DNA of 64,000 nucleotides from RGIG426 sp045639905 (GTDB lineage: Bacteria; Bacillota; Clostridia; Oscillospirales; Acutalibacteraceae), in contig JAZUDZ010000015.1 in assembly GCA_045639905.1 (NCBI GenBank), forward strand, positions 6,473 to 70,472, read 5' to 3'. Position 1 is the first letter of the stretch. Each line of letters begins with the position of its first letter. The translations under genes were made by a program, and so were the position numbers. Below, piece after piece: positions 55,645 through 64,000 of this stretch. The notes beneath the pieces are model-generated. The model was given only the letters and a program-made list of their open reading frames with translations. It was not told the DNA's origin and did not search any database.

Positions 55645-58242
55645 GTGAAAAGAATGAACATGAAACATTTCCTCGTTTGTTTGCTGATTGCCTGCATGCT
55701 CCTTGGTCTTACCGGATGCGCAGGGCAGAGCACATTGTTTACCGAACTTACGGACGATGCTGTCAATGCCTGGCATACTTCTGATAAGAATATGGAACAA
55801 ACCGCAGACATGCTTGGTCTTCAAAAGATGGAACAGATTGCCACCGACGGCGGCATGACGTTGTATCTGAACAAGCAAACGACGGAAATCGCCGTCAAGA
55901 CAAAAGACGGCACCGTATGGTACTCCAACCCCCAGGATCGTCTGGGCTACAACAAAAACCGTTTGGCCACCTATTCTTCTCAGCTTTTAGTAACACAGAT
56001 TGACTCTTCTGAGACAACCAGTGTCGTTAACAACTTTGAGGAAAGCGTCCAGTACGGACAGTTCGACATTAAAAAGAACAAAAACGGTGTGGATATTACC
56101 TATTTGTTTGGTAAGAAGGTAGAAACCCCGTTGTACCCGATGGCCATGACCATCGACAAGTTTGAAGAAATACTGAATCAGCTTGATAAATCTGAGCAGT
56201 ATAAATTCAAAAAGTATTATGGTTTGATTGATATGACCAATTTGACAGATCAACAGACCATTACCGCCATTTCCGAAAAATATTTGAACGCTGCCGACCT
56301 CGGTCAGATCCGCGTGCTCAAAAACTCGCCGTCTCAGATTGAGCGAAACAACGTTGTGAAATATTTGGAGGAATGCGGTTTTACCGCAGAGGATCGTGAT
56401 GAGCAGGAGAAAGCCGTCGGTTTTGTCGGCAACGAAAACACCACTGCCTACTATGTCATCACCATGTCCTATGTTTTGGAAAACGGTCGTCTGAATGTCA
56501 GTATCCCGGCGGATAAGATTGAAGCTTCGGATAACATCACCATTCAGGGAATCACCGTTCTCCCGCACTGGAATACCGACAAAGGTGTGAAATCCACCAA
56601 TGTCTTGATTCCGGACGGCTCCGGCGCCATCGTCAACATGGGTGTCACCGCTGCTTCCGGCACATCCCAGTACAAAGAAAGATTCTACGGCACGGATTAT
56701 GCTTTGAACCAGAAGAACGGCGTTTCCAATAAGAATTCGCTGTATTTCCCGATTTACGGCATTATGAACAAAGACGCTGCCATGTACGGTGTTGCCACCG
56801 GAGCAGATGCTTCTGCTTACATGACCGTTGAACCGTGCAGCAATGTAAATACCGCACCCGGTTATGCCGGCTTCTATTTCCAGATGGTGGATACCGAAGA
56901 AGTGTTGATGAGCAATGACTCAACCAACACCGTTACCACCTACGCCAACGAGGCGGTTCTGGATGAGATCAAAGTCGACTACACCTTCCTTGAGAAAGGA
57001 AAGAAAGACTGGGTCGCCATTGCACAGGATTATAAAGGCCGTCTCGAAAAAGAGAACGCCTTGTCCACCGGCGGTGCCACGGATAAAGTTCCGGTCAATG
57101 TGAACCTGCTCGCTTCCGTTGATGATATTAAGACGGTTTTGGGTGTTCCCACCGAGTACATTGTTCCGCTGACCACCGCAAAACAGGCGGAAGAAATTGC
57201 TTCAGGTCTTAAAGAACTTTTGCCGGACAACAGCCTTATCATGGAATACGACGCCTGGACAAAGGGTGGCGTGAAATCCATGGTTCAGGATAAAGTCCGT
57301 GTGGAGAGCAAAGTCGGTAAGGTCGGCGATATACAGTCCTTGATTGATAAGACCAAGGAACTCGGCATTGACTTCTATCCGATGGTGGATACGCAGTATG
57401 TGTATCGTAACAAGGCTTTTGATGCCTTCACCACAACCGGTGGTGCTTCCCGCGGTATCATGCGTGAAGCTTCCTATAAAGCCGACTTTAACATTTCCAA
57501 CTTTATGGCGGATGCCGATGGCTTCTACGGCTATTTGATTTCGCCCAATAAGCAGATTAAGTTCCTGGATAGCTTCCTTGAGAGCTATCACGGAAAACTC
57601 AGCACCGAGAACATGGGTCTCACATTCCTGGCATCTGACTTGTCCAGCGATTACAACCGTGATGATTTCATCACCCGTAACCGTGCCAAGAATATGGCTG
57701 TGGATCAGTTGGCCAAGGCCACGAAGGACTATAAACTTCTTTCCAAGGGTGCTAATGCTTATGCACTGAGTGCTGTGGATATCTCCACAGATGTTGCACT
57801 TAACTGCAACGCCAACCCGCTTATTTCCTATAGCGTTCCGTTTACCCAGATGCTCCTTTCCGGAACCATGGTGTACACGGCCGATATGTGGAATACGGAA
57901 GCCGATTCGACGTACTACACTTTGAAGTGCATCGAAACCGGCAGCGCACCGAGCTTTACTGCGATTTATGCAGACAACAGTTTGTTAAAATATACGAATT
58001 ATGACCAGTACTACTCCGTAAATTACGAGAGTATCAAGGGCCGCATTCAGGAAGTTTCCGGTACGATTACCGATGCTTTGTCGGATGTCTATGGCCACAA
58101 GATGACCGGTTATGAGCGTATGACTGATTTGGTCGTGAAAGTTACCTATGATAACGGAAAATTCGTTATTGTCAACTATGGTAACGAGGCATATACCACT
58201 CCGAACGGATCGGTCGAGGCAGGCAGCTATATTAAAGGCTAA
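55645..58242 (+). CDS. DUF5696 lipoprotein, putative glycan-active
   Basis: 865-aa lipoprotein with signal peptide and lipobox LTGC (Cys about 25 from the GTG start). Residues about 55-480 look beta-rich (MTLYLNKQTTEIAVKTKDG, VLIPDGSGAIVNMG); about 495-790 has the alternating helix-strand order of a TIM barrel (EELASGLKELLPDNSLIMEYDAW-like, FYPMVDTQYVYRN, GLTFLASDLSSDYN), and a beta-sandwich end follows. The layout recalls GH101/GH66-type endo-glycosidases, but catalytic residues cannot be named. ATG at 55654 (with AGGTG 6 bases before it) is an equally good start. It is presumed to act on polysaccharide outside the cell. Confidence 0.82.
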   Translation: MKRMNMKHFLVCLLIACMLLGLTGCAGQSTLFTELTDDAVNAWHTSDKNMEQTADMLGLQKMEQIATDGGMTLYLNKQTTEIAVKTKDGTVWYSNPQDRLGYNKNRLATYSSQLLVTQIDSSETTSVVNNFEESVQYGQFDIKKNKNGVDITYLFGKKVETPLYPMAMTIDKFEEILNQLDKSEQYKFKKYYGLIDMTNLTDQQTITAISEKYLNAADLGQIRVLKNSPSQIERNNVVKYLEECGFTAEDRDEQEKAVGFVGNENTTAYYVITMSYVLENGRLNVSIPADKIEASDNITIQGITVLPHWNTDKGVKSTNVLIPDGSGAIVNMGVTAASGTSQYKERFYGTDYALNQKNGVSNKNSLYFPIYGIMNKDAAMYGVATGADASAYMTVEPCSNVNTAPGYAGFYFQMVDTEEVLMSNDSTNTVTTYANEAVLDEIKVDYTFLEKGKKDWVAIAQDYKGRLEKENALSTGGATDKVPVNVNLLASVDDIKTVLGVPTEYIVPLTTAKQAEEIASGLKELLPDNSLIMEYDAWTKGGVKSMVQDKVRVESKVGKVGDIQSLIDKTKELGIDFYPMVDTQYVYRNKAFDAFTTTGGASRGIMREASYKADFNISNFMADADGFYGYLISPNKQIKFLDSFLESYHGKLSTENMGLTFLASDLSSDYNRDDFITRNRAKNMAVDQLAKATKDYKLLSKGANAYALSAVDISTDVALNCNANPLISYSVPFTQMLLSGTMVYTADMWNTEADSTYYTLKCIETGSAPSFTAIYADNSLLKYTNYDQYYSVNYESIKGRIQEVSGTITDALSDVYGHKMTGYERMTDLVVKVTYDNGKFVIVNYGNEAYTTPNGSVEAGSYIKG

Positions 58243-58311
58243 TGTCCGACAATTCCTTCGGAAGAGCACTTGCTCAAAAAAATCGCAAGCAAAGAAAGGT
58301 ATGGTTCAGAA

Positions 58312-59247
58312 ATGAAACTTAAAGAAGGTCAACGAGTCTTAAAGCCCAATGGCGGCAAACTTATGACTCGTCGTAACAACACAGGTTGGGTTTTCATTGC
58401 TCCGTTCTTGCTTGGTTTCTTACTGTTTTATGGTATTCCGCTGGTCCAGTCTTTGATTTACAGTTTCAACGACATTAAGATCACCGGATACGGCTACACG
58501 CTGGAAGCCAGAGGATGGGAAAACTATAAATACGTCCTGTTAGTTGATACAAACTATTTAAATCGACTGATTGAGGCCGTTAAGGGGATGTTCCTGGACA
58601 CCGTTATCGTGGTTCCGTTCTCCTTCTTCTCCGCCATCATTCTCAGTCGTGAATTCAAAGGCCGTGGCCTTGCCCGTGCCATCTTCTTCCTCCCGGTTGT
58701 TATGTCCACCGGTGTCTTGGCATCCATGGACTCCAACTCGGTTATGGATATGATGATGTCCCGTAGCGCCACCGCCGCCGCCAACTCCATGTCGGGTGCG
58801 TTTTCGTCCTCCGACTTCGTGAATACGCTTCTCGAAGGCAGTATGCCGGAAAGCGTTATCACGTTTATGACCAATTTGAGCGGGCAATTGTATGATGTTA
58901 TCATCAAGTCCGGTTTGCAGATTATCATGTTTATGAGTGGTATCAATACCATTTCTCCCTCCATCTACGAATCCTCCAGCATCGAGGGTGCTACCGGATG
59001 GGAGAACTTCTGGAAAATTACTTTCCCGATGTGCGGACCGTATTTGCTCCTCAACTGCATTTATACGATCATCGATTCCTTTACCAACGTTTCCAACCCG
59101 CTTATCTATCGTGTAAAGAATGAGATGGCAGGCCTTAAAAACTTTGGAACCGCTACCGCCGCTGTGTGGGTGTACTTCATTATCATCGCCATCGTGCTTG
59201 GTATCGCGTTCAGTTTAATGTCGAAGAGGGTGTTCTACAATGATTGA
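58312..59247 (+). CDS. Carbohydrate ABC permease, MalF type (second pair)
   Basis: 311-aa membrane protein from the ATG at 58312; a TTG at 58270 would add 14 residues. GWVFIAPFLLGFLLFYGIPLVQSLIYSF begins helix one (given in parts: GWVFIAPFLLGF, YGIPLVQSLIYSF). The EAA loop is YESSSIEGATGWENFWKITF, with Glu-Ser-Ser instead of Glu-Ala-Ala. An unusual periplasmic-side stretch rich in Ser, Met and Ala (SRSATAAANSMSGAFSSSD) lies between helices. It overlaps the next permease gene by 8 bp and probably works with the first solute-binding protein (46718). Confidence 0.9.
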   Translation: MKLKEGQRVLKPNGGKLMTRRNNTGWVFIAPFLLGFLLFYGIPLVQSLIYSFNDIKITGYGYTLEARGWENYKYVLLVDTNYLNRLIEAVKGMFLDTVIVVPFSFFSAIILSREFKGRGLARAIFFLPVVMSTGVLASMDSNSVMDMMMSRSATAAANSMSGAFSSSDFVNTLLEGSMPESVITFMTNLSGQLYDVIIKSGLQIIMFMSGINTISPSIYESSSIEGATGWENFWKITFPMCGPYLLLNCIYTIIDSFTNVSNPLIYRVKNEMAGLKNFGTATAAVWVYFIIIAIVLGIAFSLMSKRVFYND

Positions 59248-60184
59248 TAATACAGCTACAAAACGCCCCTTCTTAGGTGGATCGTATAAACGTAAACAGA
59301 TGGCTGCAGCCATTGCAGGATTCATCTTCCGTTTGGCCTTTGTTGTGGGCGCCTGCTTCCTTATTTTGCAGCCGCTCCTCACGAAGATCTCCGTTTCCTT
59401 CATGAGCGTTAAAGACGTTTATGACCAGACGGTTAAGGTCATTCCGAAGGAATTCACTTTAACCAACTACTCCGACGCTTTGGTTATCTCCCGTTTCTGG
59501 GCGAACCTGGCTCGTACAATTGCTTTGTGTCTTGTCGTAGCTCTTACGCAGACTTTCTCTTGTACACTGGTTGGTTATGGTTTCGCACGCTTTAAGTTTA
59601 AAGGTGCAAACCTGTTGTTCGTGCTCGTTATCATTTGTATGGTCGTGCCGACACAGGTCGTCTTGATTCCGCAGTTTTTGAACTTCAAAATGGTTCATAT
59701 GACCGGTGGCTATTGGCCGTTCTTCTTCCTGGGAATAACGGCAACCGGTGCTCGATGCGGTTTGTATATTTATTTGGTCCGTCAGTTCTTCCGCGGCATT
59801 CCGAAGGAAGTTGACGAGGCAGCTGCCATTGACGGCGCCGGCCCGTTCAAAACATTCTTCCTGATTATGCTTCGCAGTGCTGTGCCGATCATGGTGACCA
59901 TCTTCCTGTTCTCCTTTGTGTGGCAGTGGGGCGACAACACCTATACAAACCTGTTCTACAGCGGAAATACTCTCGCAAAAATGCTGAACAGTATTGCTTA
60001 TGCATTTGACCAGAAACAGGCTGCCGGTACGGTTTCCGTCGTTTCCGCAGCTGACCAGTATGCATATGAGAATATCGTTACGGCGACAACGACACTAATG
60101 TGTATCATTCCTTTGTTGATTCTCTATATGTTTACGCAGAGATTCTTCGTACAGTCTATCGAGCGCACCGGTATCGTTGGTTAA
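59240..60184 (+). CDS. Carbohydrate ABC permease, MalG type (second pair)
   Basis: 314-aa membrane protein with six helices. The EAA loop is DEAAAIDGAGPFKTFFLIM; LYIYLVRQFFRGIPKEV leads into it as in other MalG-type proteins. A Lys/Arg-rich start (KRPFLGGSYKRKQM) precedes helix one. The extracytoplasmic loop near the end (YSGNTLAKMLNSIAYAFDQKQ) is longer than usual. It follows the MalF-type gene with overlap and is separated from the phosphorylase gene by a stem-loop. Confidence 0.92.
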   Translation: MIDNTATKRPFLGGSYKRKQMAAAIAGFIFRLAFVVGACFLILQPLLTKISVSFMSVKDVYDQTVKVIPKEFTLTNYSDALVISRFWANLARTIALCLVVALTQTFSCTLVGYGFARFKFKGANLLFVLVIICMVVPTQVVLIPQFLNFKMVHMTGGYWPFFFLGITATGARCGLYIYLVRQFFRGIPKEVDEAAAIDGAGPFKTFFLIMLRSAVPIMVTIFLFSFVWQWGDNTYTNLFYSGNTLAKMLNSIAYAFDQKQAAGTVSVVSAADQYAYENIVTATTTLMCIIPLLILYMFTQRFFVQSIERTGIVG

Positions 60185-60197
60185 GATTTAATTGGAT

Positions 60198-60228
60198 GAA
60201 AGCGCTCCTTTAATCCAGGAGCGCTTTC
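60198..60228 (+). other. Intercistronic stem-loop
   Basis: GAAAGCGCTCCT (60198-60209) pairs with AGGAGCGCTTTC (60217-60228) around 7 bases; only TATTG follows, so it is more likely an mRNA processing or stability element than a terminator. Confidence 0.7.
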
Positions 60229-60250
60229 TATTGCGAAAAGAGGAAAGTTT

Positions 60251-62881
60251 ATGAAAAACGTTTTTCAAAGTGTTCAGCAGTATTCCGATATGTATCATGA
60301 TATGCGAGCCGGAAAGTATGATGCTTTTGCTATCCCGGGCTCCTGTTATTTCGTTGACAAACGCAATATTCTTTCTCTTCCGCGTGATGACGGAGAGAAT
60401 CGCTATGTATATGGAAACAACGGTTTCAACTTCTGGGCATACACTTCCGGCTATATGCATTGTAATGACGGTGCATTCAGTCCGATTCTGCATGCCGAAG
60501 AAGGTGCCGAACCGCGGTGCGCGTGGTTTGTCGGTGTGGAAACCGAGAAGGGACTTAAACAATTCCCGATTATGGCTGCGCCGAAAGTGAATGATGATGT
60601 GTATCGATACACCATTTTCAACTCTTCCTGTGTGACCTATATTGCTGAGGCCTGTGAAATGCGTTTTGCAGTTCGTGTGTTTACCACGGCAGACCGCAAA
60701 ATGGTTTATACGATTTCGTCGGAGAACCTTTCCGATGTGAAGAAAAAATTCTATGTGTTCGGATACATTTGCCCTCATTTTGAATATACTCAGGGTGAAT
60801 CCGGCGAAACTCGCTGGTTTAAGAAAATCCGGGTGGGGGAAAGCAACGGCCAAAGCTTGCCGCCGTTTGAGGTGGAAATCAAGGTTATGGTCAGCCGTAC
60901 GGTCCAGGTTAGCAACTTTGCCGTTTTGTCCCGTTCCTGTGAGGTGAACAACGGTCAAATGCTGTCCCATCAGGAGAATACATCCCGCTTTAACGTGGTG
61001 GGCGGTGTTCACGGCAGCTTGCATTCCGCCTATACGGAGTTTAAGGGGACATGGGACAATCCGAAAGAGGTTACCGTCTTTAACGATGTGGCTGTTTGTG
61101 CGGATTCCATTTGGTATGAACTGGAACCGAAAGGAACGGCCCGTACCGATATGCAGTGGACCTACACGATTCGCTGCCAGGATGAGGGTCCGCTCAAAGA
61201 ACTTTTGAAAAATACCATCAGCGCCGAACAGGCGGATACGATGCTTTCTGTCATTGACGACCAGGAAATCGGCAAGCATGAAGATTTCAAAATGAATTTT
61301 GAAAATCTGCAGATGGAAAATCTGACAGAGGGGAAACTGAATCGTTTCTTTGAGCATCTGAAAAAGCAAATCGAATTCTGTGCCATGCTGAAGGGGTATG
61401 CACAGATTGGTGCCGGCTCCTTAATCGGTATTCGTGACGTCATGCAGGCAATTGAAGCTTATTTGGTTTGGCGTCCGGCGGATTGCCGTGCAAAGATTTT
61501 GGAGGCACTTGAATTTACCGATCCTTCCGGTCGTTGCCCGCGGCAGTATTCACTCCCGGCCTACGAAGGGGATGTCCCGCGTATGGATGTCCGTCCGTTT
61601 ATCGACCAGGGTGTGTGGGTCATTTCCACAATTGTTACCTATTTAAAATATACAGATGATTATTCCATTTTGGATGAGGTCGTCGGCTATTATGATATTT
61701 TGAATAAGAATCCGGGTGCTCCGCTTACCGGTTTCGATCTTGTCAGAAAGAGCACGGAGGAAGATACGGTTCTGGATCATATGCATCGTATCATGGAATA
61801 TTTGCTTCGACAGATTGATGAAAAAACCGGTTGTGTCCGTGTTTTGTACGGTGACTGGAACGATGCTTTGGACGGTCTTGGTGTCAGCCAGGATCCGGAC
61901 AAAGAATACGGCAGCGGTGTTTCTGTTATGGCCTGCTCGCAGGTTTGGCAGAACTTAAATGAAATGATTGAACTGCTCGGACGTCTGAAGGGAAATAAGT
62001 ACGAGGGCGACATTGCCCGTTATCGCGACCTGGCCGACAAGATGGAGGAAGGTTTGTATACGTACGGTGTTCAGAAAAATGCCGAGGGAGTGCAACGAGT
62101 CATTCACGGCTGGGGAGACAAGATGACGTATCGTGTGGGTAGCTTCTGTGACCCGGATGGTCTGGACCGTCTCAGCTCCACCTCCATGGCATTCTGGGTT
62201 CTGTCCGGACTACTGGATGCCCGCAAAGACGATACACTTCGTGAACAACTTCACAAGGATATCGTTTCCATGGATACCAAGTACGGCCTTTTAACATTCA
62301 GCCATCCGTTTGATGTGGATGTTAAGGGTGTCGGAAGAATTAACAAGCTTCCTGCCGGTACGGCGGAAAACGGTGCCGTGTATGTGCATGCATCCTTATT
62401 CGCCATTATGGCACTGTTCCGGATGGGATTTGCCGAGGATGCCTGGAAGGAATTGGAGAAAGCCCTTCCCGTATCGCATAAAAACACATCACTGAGTCCT
62501 TTTGTTATGCCGAACTCCTATGGCTATAACAAAGAACTGAATATTGACGGTGAATCTATGAACGACTGGCAAACAGGAAGTTCCAACGTAACCGTGAAAG
62601 TATTTGTCCGTGATGTCCTTGGCGTTCGTCCGGAATACGACGGAGTCTGGATTCAGCCGGCTGCCAAAGGTCCTTATGACAAATTAACCGGCCAAGTATT
62701 GGTGTGTGGGAAGCATTTGAACGTAAAATGTACATATACAGATGTAAAGGAAACAACCTTCACACTGAATGGTAAAGTCCTCGAAAAAGAATGGTGCGAA
62801 CCCTTAAAGGCTTGGCGCACATGGCTTCCCAAAAATTGCATTGAGGACAATATGACAATTGAAGTTGTGATTCCGGAATAA
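60251..62881 (+). CDS. GH94-type glycoside phosphorylase
   Basis: 876-aa cytoplasmic enzyme without signal peptide. The N-terminal half is a beta-sandwich (GNNGFNFWAYTSGYMH, NSSCVTYIAEACEMRF); the C-terminal (alpha/alpha)6 barrel carries YGDWNDALDGLG with D535 in the place of the GH94 catalytic acid. GTAENGAVYVHASLFAIM and NDWQTGSSNVTVKVFV near the end fit the phosphate- and sugar-binding parts. Such enzymes split a beta-linked disaccharide or oligosaccharide with phosphate, giving glucose 1-phosphate-type products without spending ATP. Linkage specificity (1,2, 1,3 or 1,4) cannot be read from sequence. AGAGG precedes the ATG. It explains the fate of the imported sugar. Confidence 0.87.
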   Translation: MKNVFQSVQQYSDMYHDMRAGKYDAFAIPGSCYFVDKRNILSLPRDDGENRYVYGNNGFNFWAYTSGYMHCNDGAFSPILHAEEGAEPRCAWFVGVETEKGLKQFPIMAAPKVNDDVYRYTIFNSSCVTYIAEACEMRFAVRVFTTADRKMVYTISSENLSDVKKKFYVFGYICPHFEYTQGESGETRWFKKIRVGESNGQSLPPFEVEIKVMVSRTVQVSNFAVLSRSCEVNNGQMLSHQENTSRFNVVGGVHGSLHSAYTEFKGTWDNPKEVTVFNDVAVCADSIWYELEPKGTARTDMQWTYTIRCQDEGPLKELLKNTISAEQADTMLSVIDDQEIGKHEDFKMNFENLQMENLTEGKLNRFFEHLKKQIEFCAMLKGYAQIGAGSLIGIRDVMQAIEAYLVWRPADCRAKILEALEFTDPSGRCPRQYSLPAYEGDVPRMDVRPFIDQGVWVISTIVTYLKYTDDYSILDEVVGYYDILNKNPGAPLTGFDLVRKSTEEDTVLDHMHRIMEYLLRQIDEKTGCVRVLYGDWNDALDGLGVSQDPDKEYGSGVSVMACSQVWQNLNEMIELLGRLKGNKYEGDIARYRDLADKMEEGLYTYGVQKNAEGVQRVIHGWGDKMTYRVGSFCDPDGLDRLSSTSMAFWVLSGLLDARKDDTLREQLHKDIVSMDTKYGLLTFSHPFDVDVKGVGRINKLPAGTAENGAVYVHASLFAIMALFRMGFAEDAWKELEKALPVSHKNTSLSPFVMPNSYGYNKELNIDGESMNDWQTGSSNVTVKVFVRDVLGVRPEYDGVWIQPAAKGPYDKLTGQVLVCGKHLNVKCTYTDVKETTFTLNGKVLEKEWCEPLKAWRTWLPKNCIEDNMTIEVVIPE

Positions 62882-62905
62882 GAATCGCAGCAAGGAGGTT
62901 CCAGA

Positions 62906-63883
62906 ATGGAAAATAGTTCGACAGCAACCATGTGTCTGCCGGGGATGGTCGGAACGGAAAAAGCGAAGATCGGAACCTGGTGGTGGGCTCTGCATGGTAT
63001 TTTTGAAAAGAGTCATGACATCACTCCGGAGAGGGCACTGGATTTGCTGGTGCAAAATCATGTGTCGGAAATTTATCTGGATGTCAGTGGTATGTATCCG
63101 GACGGGGAAAAGGACTTTGATCCCCTGGCGGCTTCGTTTAGCTGTGTCCGTCATTTTATCCGTTTGTGCAATACTCTCGGCATTCGGGTTTCCGCTTTGA
63201 CCGGTGCTTCCAGAGACCGTTGTAAGACCTGGATTGACCCGACACGCGGCTATCCGGAAATTCAGTCTTTCTTAAACAAAATCGAATTCTTTAATGCTTT
63301 GGCGGAGCCGGATGAGCGTTTTACGGCTGTGCATGTAGACGTAGAACCCCACAGCATTCAGGGATTCCAGGAGAATCGTTCTCTCTATTTTTCCCAGTAT
63401 GCTTTGTTAATGGAGTATATTTGCAGGCGTGCGCATCAGGCCGGTCTTCAATCCGAGACGGATATTTGTGCGGATTTCCGTGAGACGGATGTTGTCCGCG
63501 TAAACGGAGAAGAGAAAAAACTTTTGGATGCAGCCTTTGACAGCTGCGATACCATTGTGGTTATGGCGTATCGACATTCCGCCGAACGGCAGATGGAGTT
63601 CGGAACTAGCCGGTATATTCCGTATGCGGAAAAATACAACACACGGCTGATGGTCGGCTGTGAGACCCTGCCGCCCTGCGACGACTTGTCCATTGACGAT
63701 ATTCCGCCCAGCATTACCTATTCAACGGTAGGGTGGAAGACGATGGTTGAGGAACAGGAAAAGCTTCAAAACATCATGCAAAAGACCACAACCGCCGATT
63801 TCGGAATCTCGGTTCACCACGTTCACTCGTGGGAAAAACTGGTTTCCGGTGACGGCTATGTGAACTACCCACCACTTAGTTAA
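62906..63883 (+). CDS. Probable TIM-barrel protein, 3' end replaced by an IS element
   Basis: 325-aa frame with AAGGAGG before the ATG, 24 bp after the phosphorylase. I do not recognise a named family. Strand-turn motifs (VSEIYLDVSGMYPDG, TAVHVDVEPHSIQGF, DTIVVMAYRHS) suggest a barrel, with the acidic pair in DVEPH as possible catalytic or metal residues; a glycosidase-like or isomerase-like role would suit the operon. The last seven residues (VNYPPLS) are encoded by sequence that matches the end of an IS200/IS605-type element, so the native C-terminus is probably lost from codon 319 on. Confidence 0.7.
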   Translation: MENSSTATMCLPGMVGTEKAKIGTWWWALHGIFEKSHDITPERALDLLVQNHVSEIYLDVSGMYPDGEKDFDPLAASFSCVRHFIRLCNTLGIRVSALTGASRDRCKTWIDPTRGYPEIQSFLNKIEFFNALAEPDERFTAVHVDVEPHSIQGFQENRSLYFSQYALLMEYICRRAHQAGLQSETDICADFRETDVVRVNGEEKKLLDAAFDSCDTIVVMAYRHSAERQMEFGTSRYIPYAEKYNTRLMVGCETLPPCDDLSIDDIPPSITYSTVGWKTMVEEQEKLQNIMQKTTTADFGISVHHVHSWEKLVSGDGYVNYPPLS

Positions 63884-64000
63884 CACTTGAAGTGGGGGCT
63901 TCTGGGAGCCATTTGGCTCCGTTTAAGAAGTTTGGTATTTAAGTTTCCACCTGATTTCAGGCCACCCTTATTCTTACAGGCGTGTCCACGTCGCCTCTAT
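63861..64000 (-). mobile_element. Right end of an IS200/IS605-family (IS1341-type, tnpB) element
   Basis: The minus-strand sequence ends in AGAAGCCCCCACTTC and AAGTGGTGGGTAGTTCA, the familiar terminal stretch of tnpB-only elements, which is also the 3' part of the omega (reRNA) scaffold. Hairpins: CCACTT (63872-63877) with AAGTGG (63890-63895), GGAGCC (63905-63910) with GGCTCC (63915-63920), and CCTG with CAGG at 63950-63961. The rest of the element lies beyond the right edge. Recognition is from memory of such ends, not from a search. Confidence 0.65.
63957..64000 (-). CDS. TnpB C-terminal fragment (partial)
   Basis: A minus-strand frame enters from the right edge and ends at TGA (63957-63959), reading RGDVDTPVRIRVA. 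It lies just before the predicted element end, where tnpB genes stop. Only 13 codons are visible, so identity rests on position relative to the element end. Confidence 0.4.
   Translation of the reverse strand, partial: RGDVDTPVRIRVA

Noticed and set aside
60188..61369. 393-codon minus-strand frame opposite the phosphorylase gene
   Set aside because: Shadow of the GH94-type gene; no ribosome site and no recognisable domain.

Overview
The window reads as a chromosomal stretch of an anaerobic, Gram-positive-type Clostridia bacterium, probably a gut-associated relative of the Oscillospiraceae. Pointers are a Firmicutes-order division and cell-wall (dcw) cluster with a SpoVD-like transpeptidase, a MurE with the meso-diaminopimelate motif DNPR, an oxygen-sensitive class III ribonucleotide reductase, ATP-type PEP carboxykinase, a membrane pyrophosphatase, ECF vitamin transporters, the GGGtGRT/NifU-like pair, and a long carbohydrate ABC operon. 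The assignment is by gene content only; there is no rRNA.

Layout. 1-6484 (minus): the start of a cysteine desulfurase gene, then an operon DUF951, prfA, a tsaC-coaE fusion, a lytic-transglycosylase-like gene, an M18 aminopeptidase and mtaB. 6519-18041 (minus): ftsZ, then a dcw operon mraZ-rsmH-ftsL-spoVD-murE-mraY-ftsW-murG-ftsQ, lacking murF, murD, murC and ftsA. 18229-19288 (plus): a DivIVA-like coiled-coil gene and a PC4/YdbC gene. 19287-23391 (minus): nrdG, nrdD with a fused glutaredoxin-like domain, and trxB, a self-contained anaerobic dNTP module. 23457-24678 (minus): rpsF-ssb-rpsR; prfB diverges on plus. 25976-28096: tRNA-Gln, an unknown gene, an unassigned structured transcription unit with two 31-nt repeats, tRNA-Lys and a small lipoprotein. 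28111-36018: hppA, an RACo-like reactivase gene with yfbR, a double zinc-ribbon membrane protein, a lipid kinase gene and an RNA methyltransferase gene. 36125-39879: tRNA-Arg, a lone HipA-like kinase behind an inverted repeat, and a GntR-ABC exporter operon. 39890-43331: pckA, a predicted vitamin ECF S component and a shortened MocR regulator. 43353-46470: the NifU-like/GGGtGRT pair and a cobalamin-riboswitch operon (DUF4430 lipoprotein plus ECF S component).

46588-63883 (plus) is about 17 kb of collinear genes: two solute-binding proteins, two permease pairs, a propeller/TPR membrane protein, a YIP1 protein, a DUF5696 lipoprotein, a GH94-type phosphorylase and a TIM-barrel-like protein. Together they suggest capture of a glycan outside the cell, import of oligosaccharide and intracellular phosphorolysis. 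No ATPase subunit is encoded, so a shared MsmX-like ATPase elsewhere is implied. The window ends inside what looks like the right end of an IS200/IS605-type TnpB element that has truncated the last gene of the operon.

Best candidates for new biology are the 27006-27381 RNA unit, the NrdD-glutaredoxin fusion next to trxB, the TsaC-CoaE fusion, the B12 surface-protein/ECF operon and the DUF5696/GH94 glycan locus.
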